DNA from: Colius striatus
Taxonomy: Eukaryota; Chordata; Aves; Coliiformes; Coliidae
Direction: 5' to 3'
NCBI RefSeq assembly: GCF_028858725.1
Contig: NC_084771.1
Coordinates: forward strand, 2,508,915 to 2,572,914
Length of the DNA stretch: 64,000 nucleotides
Shown here: in pieces, positions 45,697 to 56,099 of the stretch
Layout: every line of letters begins with the position of its first letter
Position numbering within the stretch: position 1 is the first letter of the stretch
The notes under the pieces: model-generated
The model's database searches: none
What the model was told of the DNA's origin: nothing
Seen by the model: only the letters and a program-made list of their open reading frames with translations
Made by a program: the position numbers and the translations under genes

Positions 45697-47918
45697 ATGG
45701 CCCTTGGAGATTCCCAAATGGTGGGGATCCCCAAGAAACCTGTCCCTGGAGATGCCCACCAACGCTCCCCCAGCCATGACCCTGCGTCCTGGAAGTTTCA
45801 GCTCCTGGCCTGCCCTGAGGTGAGGGCATTAGACGAAGGTGTCCTGCAGCTGGCACCGAGGTACCTGCGGAGCGAGTGCAGCCAGATGCAGTGGCTGATG
45901 CTCAATGCCCTCATCACCACCTGCAACGAGCCCTCGAAGGTAGGCAGGGGGCAGCCGGCTGGAGCTGTGCAGGGGGCGTGGGGCTGGGTGAGGGGAGCTG
46001 GGGGACATGCAGCTGGGGCTTGGCTGTGCTTTGGGAGCTCTGGCAGCTCCTGCCAGCCCTCCTGCCTCCCTGCTGGCCTCCCCAAGTCCCTTGTGGCAGG
46101 CCTTTGGCTTCTGGCTCCCGAGGCAGCAGCATGGGGTTGAAGCACTGGAGTGATTTTGGCAGTGCAGCTTTTCACGGCTTCACCACAAGCATCGTGTTGC
46201 ACACAGGCCAAAAGCATGTGGATCCTGCAGGAAAGCCTCCTGGAGCTACTGCAGGACCTAGATGACGAGGTGGTCGAAACGAACCTCTCCTTGCTCAAAA
46301 TGATGCTCCAGGCTGCCAACAGCCCAGTTTGCAGCACCCTCGTTCTGGAGCTGACTGGGAGGCTCCAGCCACTCTTTCACCACGTAAGGCTTTGTGCCCC
46401 CCACCACAGGCACTGGCTGCTGCCAGGAACCTTTGTGCTCTGTGCATTTTCAGAGCCATGCCCAGGTGGGCCTGCAGCAGCCGGTGCTGAGCTCTTGTCC
46501 TCTTTCTTTTCCACCAGACCACCAGCAGTGTGCAGCTGCTCTCCCTTGAGCTCTTCCAACGTCTGATGCAGTCTGTCAACAAAAAGGAAAGACAGCCGAT
46601 GAAGACACGGGTGTATGAGAACGTGATCGAACTGCTCTGCCTCCTGCATGCCGAGAGCCCGGAGGTGGCAGAGGTGAGGATCTCTGACCTGCCCATGTCC
46701 CTGCGGGAGGTCCCCAGGGCCAGGAAGGGCCATGAGCTTTGCCCGGGTGAGAGGACGCCCGTCCTGTGCCCTGGGCAGCGGTAGCATCTCCCTGCTCTGT
46801 GTGTCTGCAGGCCTCTCGGGTAACCCTGCTTGGAGCTGCCGCCTTCCTGAAGAAGAGGAGGCTCAGAAAGCTCCTGGAGAAGAGGAAGACATTGGAAGTG
46901 GGCAAGTACCTGGTAAGGATGGTCCCCAAGCAGCAGCCCCAGCCTGGGCAAGCTGTGCCCCTGCCCACTGCCACAGCCCGTCCCGGGCACAGTGCCACGG
47001 TCGGCACCAACCCTTCCCTTTGTCCCCTGTCCGTCTGCAGCTGTCAGGGTGCGGCAGCAGAGCCGCGCACTATGTGCAGCAGGCAGCGCGGTGCCTTTGG
47101 AGCCATCAGCAGCCCATACGAGAGGCGGCCGTCAGGTTCCTGGGTGAGACACAGCCCCTGTCCCTCCCTGCCCCGCTGCAGCTCGGCCCCAGCCCCGGCT
47201 GTGGCGCGGCCGCAGGAATCAGCCGCGTGGCTGCGTAGCCGCGAGTGCCCGGTGCAGGGCCCTGGCGCCCGCGGGGCTCCCTGCGCCCTGTGCCAGCCCT
47301 GCCCTGCGCCTGGCGCTCGCTCGCCCGGGGAAGAGCCTGGGCTCAGCCCTGCCAAGGGGAGGGGGGCGTGTGGCCGGGCTGCAGGGACCTGTGAGGCAAC
47401 TGTGCCGCTGGGGCACTGACCGACTGTGCGTTCGCAGGGCTCGCCGGGCAGCACCTGAGGGGGCATCAGGAATTGCTGCAGCCCATCCATGAGGGTGAGT
47501 GAGGGCAGCGGGGCGGCAGCGGGGACTGGCAGGGAGGAGGAGAGGCCCTGGGAAGGGAGCTGCGGCCCCTGCCCCGGCCAGGGAGAGCAGAGAGAGATGT
47601 CAGGGGCACGGGGGCTATTCAGCACCTTCCGGCTGATGCCGTTGGGCCCGGCTCCCTCTGGGCTGTGGGAACAGCTGGGGGTTGCCCTGGCAGGAGGGGT
47701 TCCTGGGGTGAACACAGGCTCTGATCTCAGCTCTGTTCCTCTCTGTTGCAGCCCTTGAAAACCTGCCAGAAGACACCATCTCGTCAGTAGCAAACCTGGC
47801 AGCTCAAACGCAGTGCACCCTGAGAGATGCAGAGAGAGCAGCTCCCTCCAGACTCAGCCTGCGAGAGTGGCTCCGCAGGGCCTGGAGCAGACGGCCTTCT
47901 CTCTGGGCCCGTCGCTGA
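45697..47918 (+). CDS. 5'-truncated MROH-like B3 with chimeric first exon
   Basis: Keeps exons 7-13 of type B: 45802-45939, 46207-46383, 46518-46673, 46811-46912, 47041-47143, 47438-47494 and 47752-47918, all with intact splice sites. Exons 1-6 are missing because a segment equivalent to B1 17375-19632 is deleted, joining B 5'-flank sequence to the last few bases of intron 6. The flank supplies an ATG at 45697 that is in frame with exon 7 through the retained acceptor. If transcribed from there it gives 334 aa: 35 new residues then the C-terminal HEAT half. It may instead be a pseudogene, as no promoter is evident. Confidence 0.6.
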
Positions 47919-48214
47919 CCGGGCAGCTGCAGCTCTGAGCGGGGCCCATGCCAGGGGCTATTCCATGAGCTCCTCCCTGTGCTCCATGGCAAACCTTGGA
48001 CCTACCAGCAGTTTTCTTTTGCATCGTTGCTCAGTAGTTTAGACACCGAGTTTAGCACTTGGGTTTCTTCCAGTTTGTGTACGTTTGATTTTCTGGCTTT
48101 CTTCACCCTGTGAGAACCATTTTCTACAGCTGGAAACTCTTTGTTACCCTTCGTGTCAACAAAACTGGATTTGTTCCGTGTTGTTTGAGGGACGCAAAGT
48201 GCTTTGGTAAAAAC

Positions 48215-48220
48215 AATAAA
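48215..48220 (+). terminator. Poly(A) signal of B3
   Basis: AATAAA 297 bp after the stop, as in B1 and B2. Confidence 0.65.
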
Positions 48221-48649
48221 GCTCCGTCATCAAACCTTAACCAGTGCTCCCCATGTCTGGCCTGTCACGTTTCAAGCAGTAGCTCAAGAAGTCCCAGGGA
48301 CGGACAGAGTTCTTCAAACAGCATGACAGAACCAAATATTTGTAGGTACAAATATGACTTGGACCAGCCAGCTTGAATAAAGATGGTGGGGACAAGTTAA
48401 TGCAGCTGGCAAGCTACTTCCAACTATCAGAAACAGGTGCTGCAAGTTAATCAGTTGGGCCCTGGGTGATCACATGGGCAGAAGCAGCATATAAGGAAGT
48501 AGCCAGCAAAGGAAGGGTGGCTTTGAGTCCCTCTGTTGGTTGCACTGTGTTGGCTGTGTATGTGTCTGCAGGTGCATTACCCAGCCTGTCTACATCTTTG
48601 AATGAATATTGCTTGCACCGTTACAACAGGAAGGTGTCCAAGTGGGTTT

Positions 48650-50100
48650 GGAAACCTCCCAAGAAGGAGCCTCCACACCCTCCCTGGGCAGCCTGGGCCA
48701 GGGCTCCCTCACCTCAACAGGAAAGAAGTTTTTCCTTAAGGGGAATTGTTTGTGTTACAGCTTTTGTTCAATACCCCCTGTCCTGTCACTGGACACTACA
48801 GGAAAAACCCTCCCTGCTGCCTCCTCTCCTTGGCATGCAGCTTTCAGCACTTGTAAGTATTAACGAGGTCCCCCCTCAGTCTCCTCCAAGCTGAACTGTC
48901 CAAAGTCCAGCAGCCTTTCCTCACAAGGAAGATGCTCCAGTCCCCTGAGCATCTGGGTGTCCCTGCACTGGCCTCTCTGCAGCAGTTCCCTGTCCCTCTG
49001 CAGCTGGGGAGCCCACAACTGGGCACAGGACTCCAGCTGAGGCCTCAGCAGATGTGGCAGAGCAGAGGGGGAGCAGAAGCTCCCTGGCCCTGCTGCCCAC
49101 ACTCTGCTGGATGCCCCCAGGCTGCCATTGGCTTCTTGCCCACGAGGCCACGTTGCTGCTCATGGTCTGTTATCACCCAGCACTGCCAGGACGTGCAGCT
49201 GACCTGAGGCCTGTGCTGGAGGATGGCTTCAAGCCCAGTCAAAACAGCTTTATGAAGGGCAGGTCCTGCTGGACCAATCTGATCTCCTTCTATGACAAGG
49301 TCACCTGCTTAGTGGGTGAGGGAAAGGCACACAGGAACTTGTCCAGCTGGATTGGAATGTCTCCAGGGAATGAGCCTCCACAGCCCATCTGGGCAACCCC
49401 TGCCAGTGCTCCCTCACCTCAACAGGGAACAAGTTTGTCCTTGTGTCTCTTTGGCACCTCTTCAGTTACAGCTTGTGCCTGTTGCCTGTTTAGTGGTGAC
49501 ATTCAGGATGAGTTGTTGCATCACCTTTCCAGGGATGGAGGTCAGGCTGACCAGCCTGTGGTTTCCTGGCTCATCCTTCCTGCCCTTGTTGCAGCCTGCA
49601 GTGACATTGGCCTGTCTCCAGCCCTCAGGCACCTCGCCTGTGCTCCATGATTGATCAAAAATGATGGAGAGATGCTCAGCAATCACATCAGCTGCTCCCT
49701 CAGCACTCTCGGATGCATCCCGTCAGGACCCATTGACTTATGAGCCTCAAGCTTGGCCAGCAAATCTTTAACTTCTTCCTCTTCCACCCAGGCCAAGTGC
49801 TCTGCTGTCCAGGCCATCCTACTGTCCTTGCTGGACTGGGCTTCTCGAGGGCTGGCCTTGTCTGTACAGACTGTAGCAAAGAAGGCATTCAGTAGTTCGG
49901 CCTCTGCATCCCCTGTCACCAGGGCACCCTCTGTGTTCAGCAGTGGGCCCACGGCGCCCCTCATCTTCCTTTTGCTGTTGATGTCATGACAAACACCTTC
50001 TTGCTTTGCTTTACTTTCTTGGCCAGGTTGAATTCTAGAAGGGCTTTGGCCTTCTTGGTGGCACCCCTGCATGCTCTGGCAATGTTGTGTACTCTTCCCA
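48650..50100 (-). mobile_element. CR1 LINE fragments upstream of the A4 minisatellite
   Basis: 48650-49160 is a 3' fragment, 49330-49455 a short 3' piece and 49462-50072 the reverse-transcriptase fragment, all minus strand. The set mirrors 27960-29425 upstream of A2. Confidence 0.88.
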
Positions 50101-50401
50101 AGAAGCCAGGCCCCGTTTCCACCTCTCAGAGATGGCTGCTTTCGGCCTGAGCTGTCCCAGCAGATCCTTGCTCACCCATGGAGGCCTCCAGCCTCCGTTC
50201 CTACATGTGGGGACACACTGATCCTGGGCTTGGAGGAAGTGGTGCTTGAAGCATAGAATTCAACTATTTCATGGCCAAAGCCTCTCATTGTCCCTCCTAG
50301 GACTCGTTTTGAGGGTGCAAAACCTTAGGTTTCAGGACCATCACTTTCAGACACAAACCCTAATTTCAGAGTTCACAGCCTCAAGTTTAATTCCAAAGCC
50401 A

Positions 50402-50667
50402 GGTGCCCCCCATGATGCCATCCCCCTTGCCCCTTCCTGTGCCCCAAATGATGCCATCCCCCCTTCCTGTGCCCCCCACGATGCCATCCCCCCTTCCTGT
50501 GCCCCCCATGATTCCATCCCCCTTCCCATGCCCCCGATGATGCCATCCCCCTTGCCCCTTCCTGTGCCCCCCATGATGCCATCCCCCCTTGCCTCTTCCC
50601 ATGCCCCCCATGATTCCATCCCCCTTCCCATGCCCCCCATGATGCTATCCCCCCTTCCCATGCCCCC
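50402..50667. repeat. Minisatellite, distal part, split by the ERV
   Basis: About nine copies of the A-type upstream unit. The array resumes at 55876 on the far side of the ERV. Confidence 0.9.
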
Positions 50668-51785
50668 TGCCGCGAAGTTTTCGGCTCTTGGCCTGAAAAA
50701 CCCAGGCTCAAAGCCTGAAACCCAGGCACGAAGCCTGAAAAACCCAGGCTCAAAGCCTGAAACCCAGGCACGAAGCCTGAAACCCAGGCACGAAGCCTGA
50801 AACCCAGGCACAGAGGCCTGAAACCCAGGCACAAAGCCTGAAACCCAGGCACGAAGGCCTGAAACCCAGGCACAGAGGCCTGAAACCCAGGCACAAAGCC
50901 TGAAACCCAGGCACAGAGGCCTGAAACCCAGGCACAAAGCCTGAAACCCAGGCACAGAGGCCTGAAACCCAGGCACAAAGCCTGAAACCCAGGCACAGAG
51001 GCCTGAAACCCAGGCACAGAGGCCTGAAACCCAGGCACAAAGCCTGAAACCCAGGCACAGAGGCCTGAAACCCAGGCACGAAGCCTGAAACCCAGGCACA
51101 GAGGCCTGAAACCCAGGCACAAAGCCTGAAACCCAGGCACAGAGGCCTGAAACCCAGGCACAAAGCCTGAAACCCAGGCACGAAGGCCTGAAACCCAGGC
51201 ACGAAGCCTGAAACCCAGGCATGAAGCCTGAAACCCAGGCACAAAGCCTGAAACCCAGGCACAAAGGCCTGAAACCAGACGCTAAGTCTGAAAAACTCAG
51301 GCTCGAAGCCTACTTCATGCGGCGATCAACCCAGGGTCCTATTCTCAGCTGGGTGGGAAGAAATCAGTCCTACTCAATGTGAGTGATAGCAGAAATCTTC
51401 TTCTTTATTGAGAGCAGGCTCTAACTTATATACACAGCAGCTTCAAAACTAGCTCAGCAACAGCAGCTAATAGATTACATTCTTGTGTTCATCCTACTTG
51501 TGGTTTCAGCGATAAGCAAGCTCCCTCACATTTTCCCATCTTGTTTTTCCCCCGTAGTTGTTTTCCACCTTGGGCTGTTACCTCGTTAGCTGAAAACAGC
51601 CCGACCTTGAAGGAACAGAAAGCGGCCTGCTGTCTGCGTGACAGCAACTGCTTTAACCATGGCTCTGACTCTGGTCTTGATTGTGCATTAAATTCATATA
51701 ACTAGAACTCAGATTGCCTTGCCCCATCAGGCCTAACATTATACTCTGGGATCCATGTCCATTCTCCCTTAACCACTCCTCAACA
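50668..51785 (-). repeat. 3' LTR of the ERV (1118 bp)
   Basis: Starts TGTTGAGG at 51785 and ends CGCGGCA at 50668 (minus strand). TATATAAG lies near 51430 and AATAAAG at 51409-51403. The long 3' part, from about 51290 to 50700, is a minisatellite of about 20 bp. Confidence 0.9.
50700..51290. repeat. U5 minisatellite in 3' LTR (about 20 bp unit, about 29 copies)
   Basis: Unit CCTGAAACCCAGGCACAAAG with 20- and 21-bp variants (AAAG, GAAG, GAGG endings). Units are contiguous with no spacers. Confidence 0.9.
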
Positions 51786-52440
51786 AATCCCCCGTTTTGT
51801 TTTTGCACAATCAAGACTGAGTCAGTCAATGTATGCACTGCCTTCATAATACAACTATATACTATTCTAAACATTACAAGCAAAAGCAAAATAACCAAAA
51901 TCCATCTTAACCCTTCTTTGATTAACATAGTCAACCAAGGTGACAACCCCCCAAAAGCTGATTGAAGCCAATTATCAAAAGGGTTATAACCCACCATAAT
52001 ATTCTTAGCATGAACCTTTAAATATGCCAAAGCTTTGTGAATAGATTCATTATGATCAGAAAGATTAAAACAACACATGCCTTCAAAGTCTTGGCATCCG
52101 TGCCCTTGTGCCAATAGCAAAAAATCAATAGCTGCACGATCTTGCAATAAGGCATGTCTAAGGCTTTTCTGGTCTGCTAGCAATTTTTCAATAACATCAG
52201 TAGGAACATTAGCTTGCTGCTCCGACCAACACACTAGTTTTTCTAACTGCCGTAAGGCCTGGGCTGCAGCCAACCCAGGTACAAATGCTGAAGCAAATAC
52301 ATTCGCCGTAATGGACCACAATTGTCCTTTACCATCACAATCTCCTTTTAAGTTGTGGGTGTTTCTTGTTTTCTGTAACTTGGTAATTTTTAACCAGTCC
52401 TGCTGTCGAGGAGCAAACAAAGTTAGTTTCCCTAAATAAC
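51653..52440 (-). pseudogene. ERV env transmembrane-subunit remnant
   Basis: Open stretch of about 255 codons with the features of an avian-type retroviral transmembrane subunit: a leucine/alanine heptad region, a CX6CC disulphide motif near 52080, and a hydrophobic anchor near 51870. The frame runs past the polypurine tract into U3 of the 3' LTR. It is preceded by a broken surface region, so no complete env is present. Confidence 0.8.
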
Positions 52441-53560
52441 ATGGTTTCTAGATCTCTCTCTTGATCTACAGTAAATGCCTCCTCCTGAGCAATGAGGATA
52501 TCATGCATACAATGATACACAAGTGCATGTCTAATACTACTTACATCACTAATCAAGCCTTCTAATGTCATTGAAGTTTGGTTACTTTGTTTGCTAAGCC
52601 AGCATCCTAATTTGCATAGCTGAGTTAATGAAGCAGATACTCCTACACCTGGAGCAAATATACTAGTTGCTATTATTGCTGAGGAAGACCAAAGGTAACA
52701 TGGTCATCACATTCACCAGTAAATGCATGCACAAATTGTTTTGGACAATGATGTTTCTAAATCATTGTGTGATTAGGCATCAAGATCGTCAGTTGTCCCA
52801 AACTGTGTGGTCCCCTGTGTAATCTCGAGGGTATCCCAGGCCATGCCTGGTCCCCACAGACCAGAAAAATTCCCTTTGGTAACTGCATAGGCACAAGACT
52901 AGACCTGGATCTTTTTGGTGAAGTATAATTGCACGAAGATGTTGTGTTCTTATACATGCCCAGGATGGGATCCACATTCTGTCCCAAATGTTTTGGTATT
53001 GCTGGTAAAATTAAACATAACACAAAAATCCATCTTTATAGATCTCAATAATTCTAACTCCTGTGGCTCTGTTGTCATTATTGGTAGCTATGAAACCATC
53101 AAATCCCAGCTGTCAACTTTGCCATTACCCTGAACTAAGGGATTTGTTTTTAATGCCTTTGATACAGGCCATTGTGCCACAGCTGATGGAATTCCCACCA
53201 AACAGGTAGAAAAAGGATTATCTGGAGTGGCCATTGATAAACATATTGTAGACTGATTGATTGCTTTGGCCAGTGTAACCCACATGTTTTGCTTGGTTTG
53301 TTGAAATTGCCTAAAACCATTTACCACAATCATTTGAAGCATCAACAGTGTGACAAAATCCTTTTTTTTTTTTTACTTCTGATAAAAAAAAAAATCTTTC
53401 ACCAATGAGTCTAAAACACAAACCACCTTTTAGCTTCTCAATGTCAAATGTTCTGTTCCTGACACCTAAAACACCTTAGAAAGTTTCCACTGTAAGAAAA
53501 CCAATATTCATCATCACATTTACAGCAAAATGCATAACATCACGACCAACAGTTTTTACA
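52441..53560 (-). pseudogene. ERV env surface-subunit remnant
   Basis: Fragments in several frames (53345-53088, 53023-52757, 52571-52335) resemble an avian ERV surface subunit, with stops and frameshifts between them. 52571-52400 resembles a second, divergent heptad region, so part of the transmembrane start appears twice. Confidence 0.7.
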
Positions 53561-53599
53561 CTCGTTGAGGCAAGGTATTGAGGATGGAAAGGACGAGCC

Positions 53600-54779
53600 C
53601 AGCGGTTCGCGAGGGCTGATGTCAGCGCGGTGTGTGTGGGGGGGCTCCGGAGACACCGACCGGGCGCGGGAAGCGGCTGCGCGGCGGCGGCTGCGGATGG
53701 AAGGGGCGGGGGGGGTCTGGCTCACTCCGTGCCGGCCCCGGCCCCGGCGGCGCAGTCGGTATTACGCTCTCCCGTGTTTTCTTTGTCTCCCCTCTCGTGC
53801 CCGATGGTGCCCAGTCTAACACGGGGTCGCGCTCCCCCACTCTCCTCTGATCGTCCTGCGCCGCACCCCCGCCCGACTCCGCCCGCTCGGCATTGCCCTG
53901 CGAGTCGTCCCAGGGGTAACTCGTCGGGTTGGGCTCTGAATGGGGAGTAGCTCTCCCGCGGGGGCTCTGCTCCGAAGCCCCTTCGCCTCTCTGACTTTGT
54001 AAAAACTCTTGTGTAGAGAAGAACTTTTTTTTTTTTTTTTTTTTACTTTTTTTTTTGTTGTTGTTGTTTTTTTTTCTCTCAGCACGCCCCGCTCAGCGCC
54101 GGGCGGCACCGGGCTGGCTTTCAGTGGCGACAGGCTGTGTTTCCATGGTCTCTTGTCGCTCCAGTTTCTTTAATACTTCCTGCAGGAACCTGTCCGTTCC
54201 CTTGTCTGTCTCCTTCAGCCTCGGTGCAACAGTCAACGCCTGGGCTGCAGCCATGGCCACACGCTGTTCTGCTTGCATTTCTTTTAAAGTATTTATCACG
54301 TCTCTCCAAACAAGACCTAAATTTTTACTGATCTTACTATTGTCCTTATCACCACTAATAGTGGCTTCCCAGAGAAGGTTTCCAATTTCTCGCCACTCAC
54401 CAGAAAAGGGAGGTGAGACATAATTAGTCCTGATACCAAACAGTCCAGCTGTTGGCTCGGCTACAGTCTCGGGCATATCAAGCCGCTGAGTTACAGCAGC
54501 GGTCAAATCCTTTTCCAACTTATACTTTTTCAAACAGTTAATTACTTCGCTCCACGGTTTCATCAGTTTCCGAGCAGTCTTATCTTCATCTATAACCAAG
54601 TCCCAAAGATAAGTCCCATATGCTCTCCACTCCTTCTCATCAAAATATTTCTCAGAGTCTTTAAAAAAGCCTTTACAATTACCATGTACAAGTAGACCAG
54701 ACAAATCGGTCAGTTTAAAGTCCACCCCCTGCTTTTCTAAAAAGCGATGTAAAAGTGAGAGTGCTGCCTCCTTTTCCAT
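53600..54779 (-). pseudogene. ERV gag remnant (matrix and proline-rich region)
   Basis: Opens at the ATG at 54779 and stays open to a stop at 54093-54095, covering a matrix-like domain. It is followed by an A-rich slip (T-rich on the plus strand, 54027-54070) and a proline-rich stretch in other frames to about 53600. Capsid and nucleocapsid are not present. Confidence 0.75.
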
Positions 54780-54942
54780 GTTGTCGGATCCTCGTCTCAC
54801 CGCAACCTGTAGTCACTCCCCCGGGTACAGCAACCTCTGCTTGGGATCCGGCAGGCTTCCTCCGACGACTGCCTCTGCCTCTGGATTTTCAAGTCTCAGC
54901 TCCCCGCAGGCAGGCTCTTTACCCAGTAACACCCAGTGAAAG

Positions 54943-54960
54943 GTCCCTGTTCGGGCGCCA
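54943..54960 (-). other. Retroviral primer-binding site, tRNA-Lys type
   Basis: TGGCGCCCGAACAGGGAC on the minus strand, two bases inside the 5' LTR. This 18-mer is complementary to the 3' end of tRNA-Lys(UUU). Confidence 0.9.
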
Positions 54961-54962
54961 TA

Positions 54963-55875
54963 TGCCGCGAAGTTTTCGGCTCTTGGCCTGAAAAACCCAG
55001 GCTCGAAGCCTGAAACCCAGGCACGAAGCCTGAAACCCAGGCACAAAGCCTGAAACCCAGGCACAGAGGCCTGAAACCCAGGCACAAAGCCTGAAACCCA
55101 GGCACAGAGGCCTGAAACCCAGGCACAAAGCCTGAAACCCAGGCACGAAGGCCTGAAACCCAGGCACGAAGCCTGAAACCCAGGCACAAAGCCTGAAACC
55201 CAGGCACGAAGGCCTGAAACCCAGGCACAAAGCCTGAAACCCAGGCACGAAGGCCTGAAACCCAGGCACAGAGGCCTGAAACCCAGGCACGAAGCCTGAA
55301 ACCCAGGCACGAAGGCCTGAAACCCAGGCACAAAGGCCTGAAACCCAGGCACAAAGGCCTGAAACCAGACGCTAAGTCTGAAAAACCCAGGCTCGAAGCC
55401 TACTTCATGCAGCGATCAACCCAGGGTCCTATTCTCAGCTGGGTGGGAAGAAATCAGTCCTACTCAATGTGAATGATAGCAGAAATCTTCTTCTTTATTG
55501 AGAGCAGGCTCTAACTTATATACACAGCAGCTTCAAAACTAGCTCAGCAACAGCAGCTAATAGATTACATTCTTGTGTTCATCCTACTTGCGGTTTCAGC
55601 GATAAGCAAGCTCCCTCACATTTTCCCATCTTGTTTTTCCCCCGTAGTTGTTTTCCACCTTGGGCTGTTAGCTCGTTAGCTGAAAACAGCCCGACCTTGA
55701 AGGAACAGAAAGCGGCCTGCTGTCTGCGTGACAGCAACTGCTTTAACCATGGCTCTGACTCTGGTCTTGATTGTGCATTAAATTCATATAACTAGAACTC
55801 AGATTGCCTTGCCCCATCAGGCCTAACATTATACTCTGGGATCCATGTCCATTCTCCCTTAACCACTCCTCAACA
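54963..55875 (-). repeat. 5' LTR of the ERV (913 bp)
   Basis: Same ends as the 3' LTR. The 205-bp length difference is almost all in the U5 minisatellite (about 54990-55370, about 18-19 units). Confidence 0.9.
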
Positions 55876-55997
55876 CCCCCCATGATGCCATCCCACTTCC
55901 CGTGCCCCCCATGATTACATCCCCCTTCCCGTGCCCCACATGATGCCATCCCCCCTTCCCGTGCCCCACATGATGCCATCCCCCCTTCCCGTGCCCC
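55876..55997. repeat. Minisatellite, proximal part, next to A4 promoter
   Basis: About four units of the A-type upstream array, continuing 50402-50667 across the ERV. Confidence 0.88.
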
Positions 55998-56030
55998 ACA
56001 CTGGGCGGCAGCTCAGAACGGGGCCCTTTG

Positions 56031-56038
56031 TGACGTCA
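56031..56038. promoter_or_regulatory. CRE palindrome TGACGTCA upstream of A4
   Basis: Unchanged, although the ERV inserted about 155 bp upstream. Confidence 0.6.
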
Positions 56039-56099
56039 CCCCCAGCGCAGGGCCTTTGGCAGCAGCCGCCTGCCCCAGCCAGTGTCTGTTGAGACAGCC

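Larger units (their letters stand above)
50668..55875 (-). mobile_element. Endogenous retrovirus, two LTRs, gag and env remnants, no pol
   Basis: A 5208-bp provirus on the minus strand with TG...CA LTRs at 54963-55875 (5') and 50668-51785 (3'), flanked by CCCCC on both sides (50663-50667 and 55876-55880). The order is LTR, primer-binding site, gag matrix, proline-rich gag region, then directly env and a polypurine tract (51786-51800). Capsid, protease and polymerase are absent. Outside the U5 repeat the LTRs differ at only a handful of positions, so insertion is recent. It lies inside the minisatellite upstream of A4, in opposite orientation to A4. Confidence 0.9.

Noticed and set aside
50347-51264. 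Long repetitive open frames (about 300 codons) across the ERV LTR and minisatellite
   Set aside because: All three frames stay open because the short repeat lacks stops; composition is purely repetitive and no splice or promoter context supports translation.
50700-51290. CRISPR-like array of 20-bp repeats
   Set aside because: Units are directly contiguous without unique spacers, lie inside a retroviral LTR, and the genome is avian. It is a minisatellite.
53540-53960. Captured host GC-rich exon within the ERV
   Set aside because: The stretch is proline-rich, follows gag directly in order, and is at the same place in both ERV copies, so a gag proline-rich region is the simpler reading.
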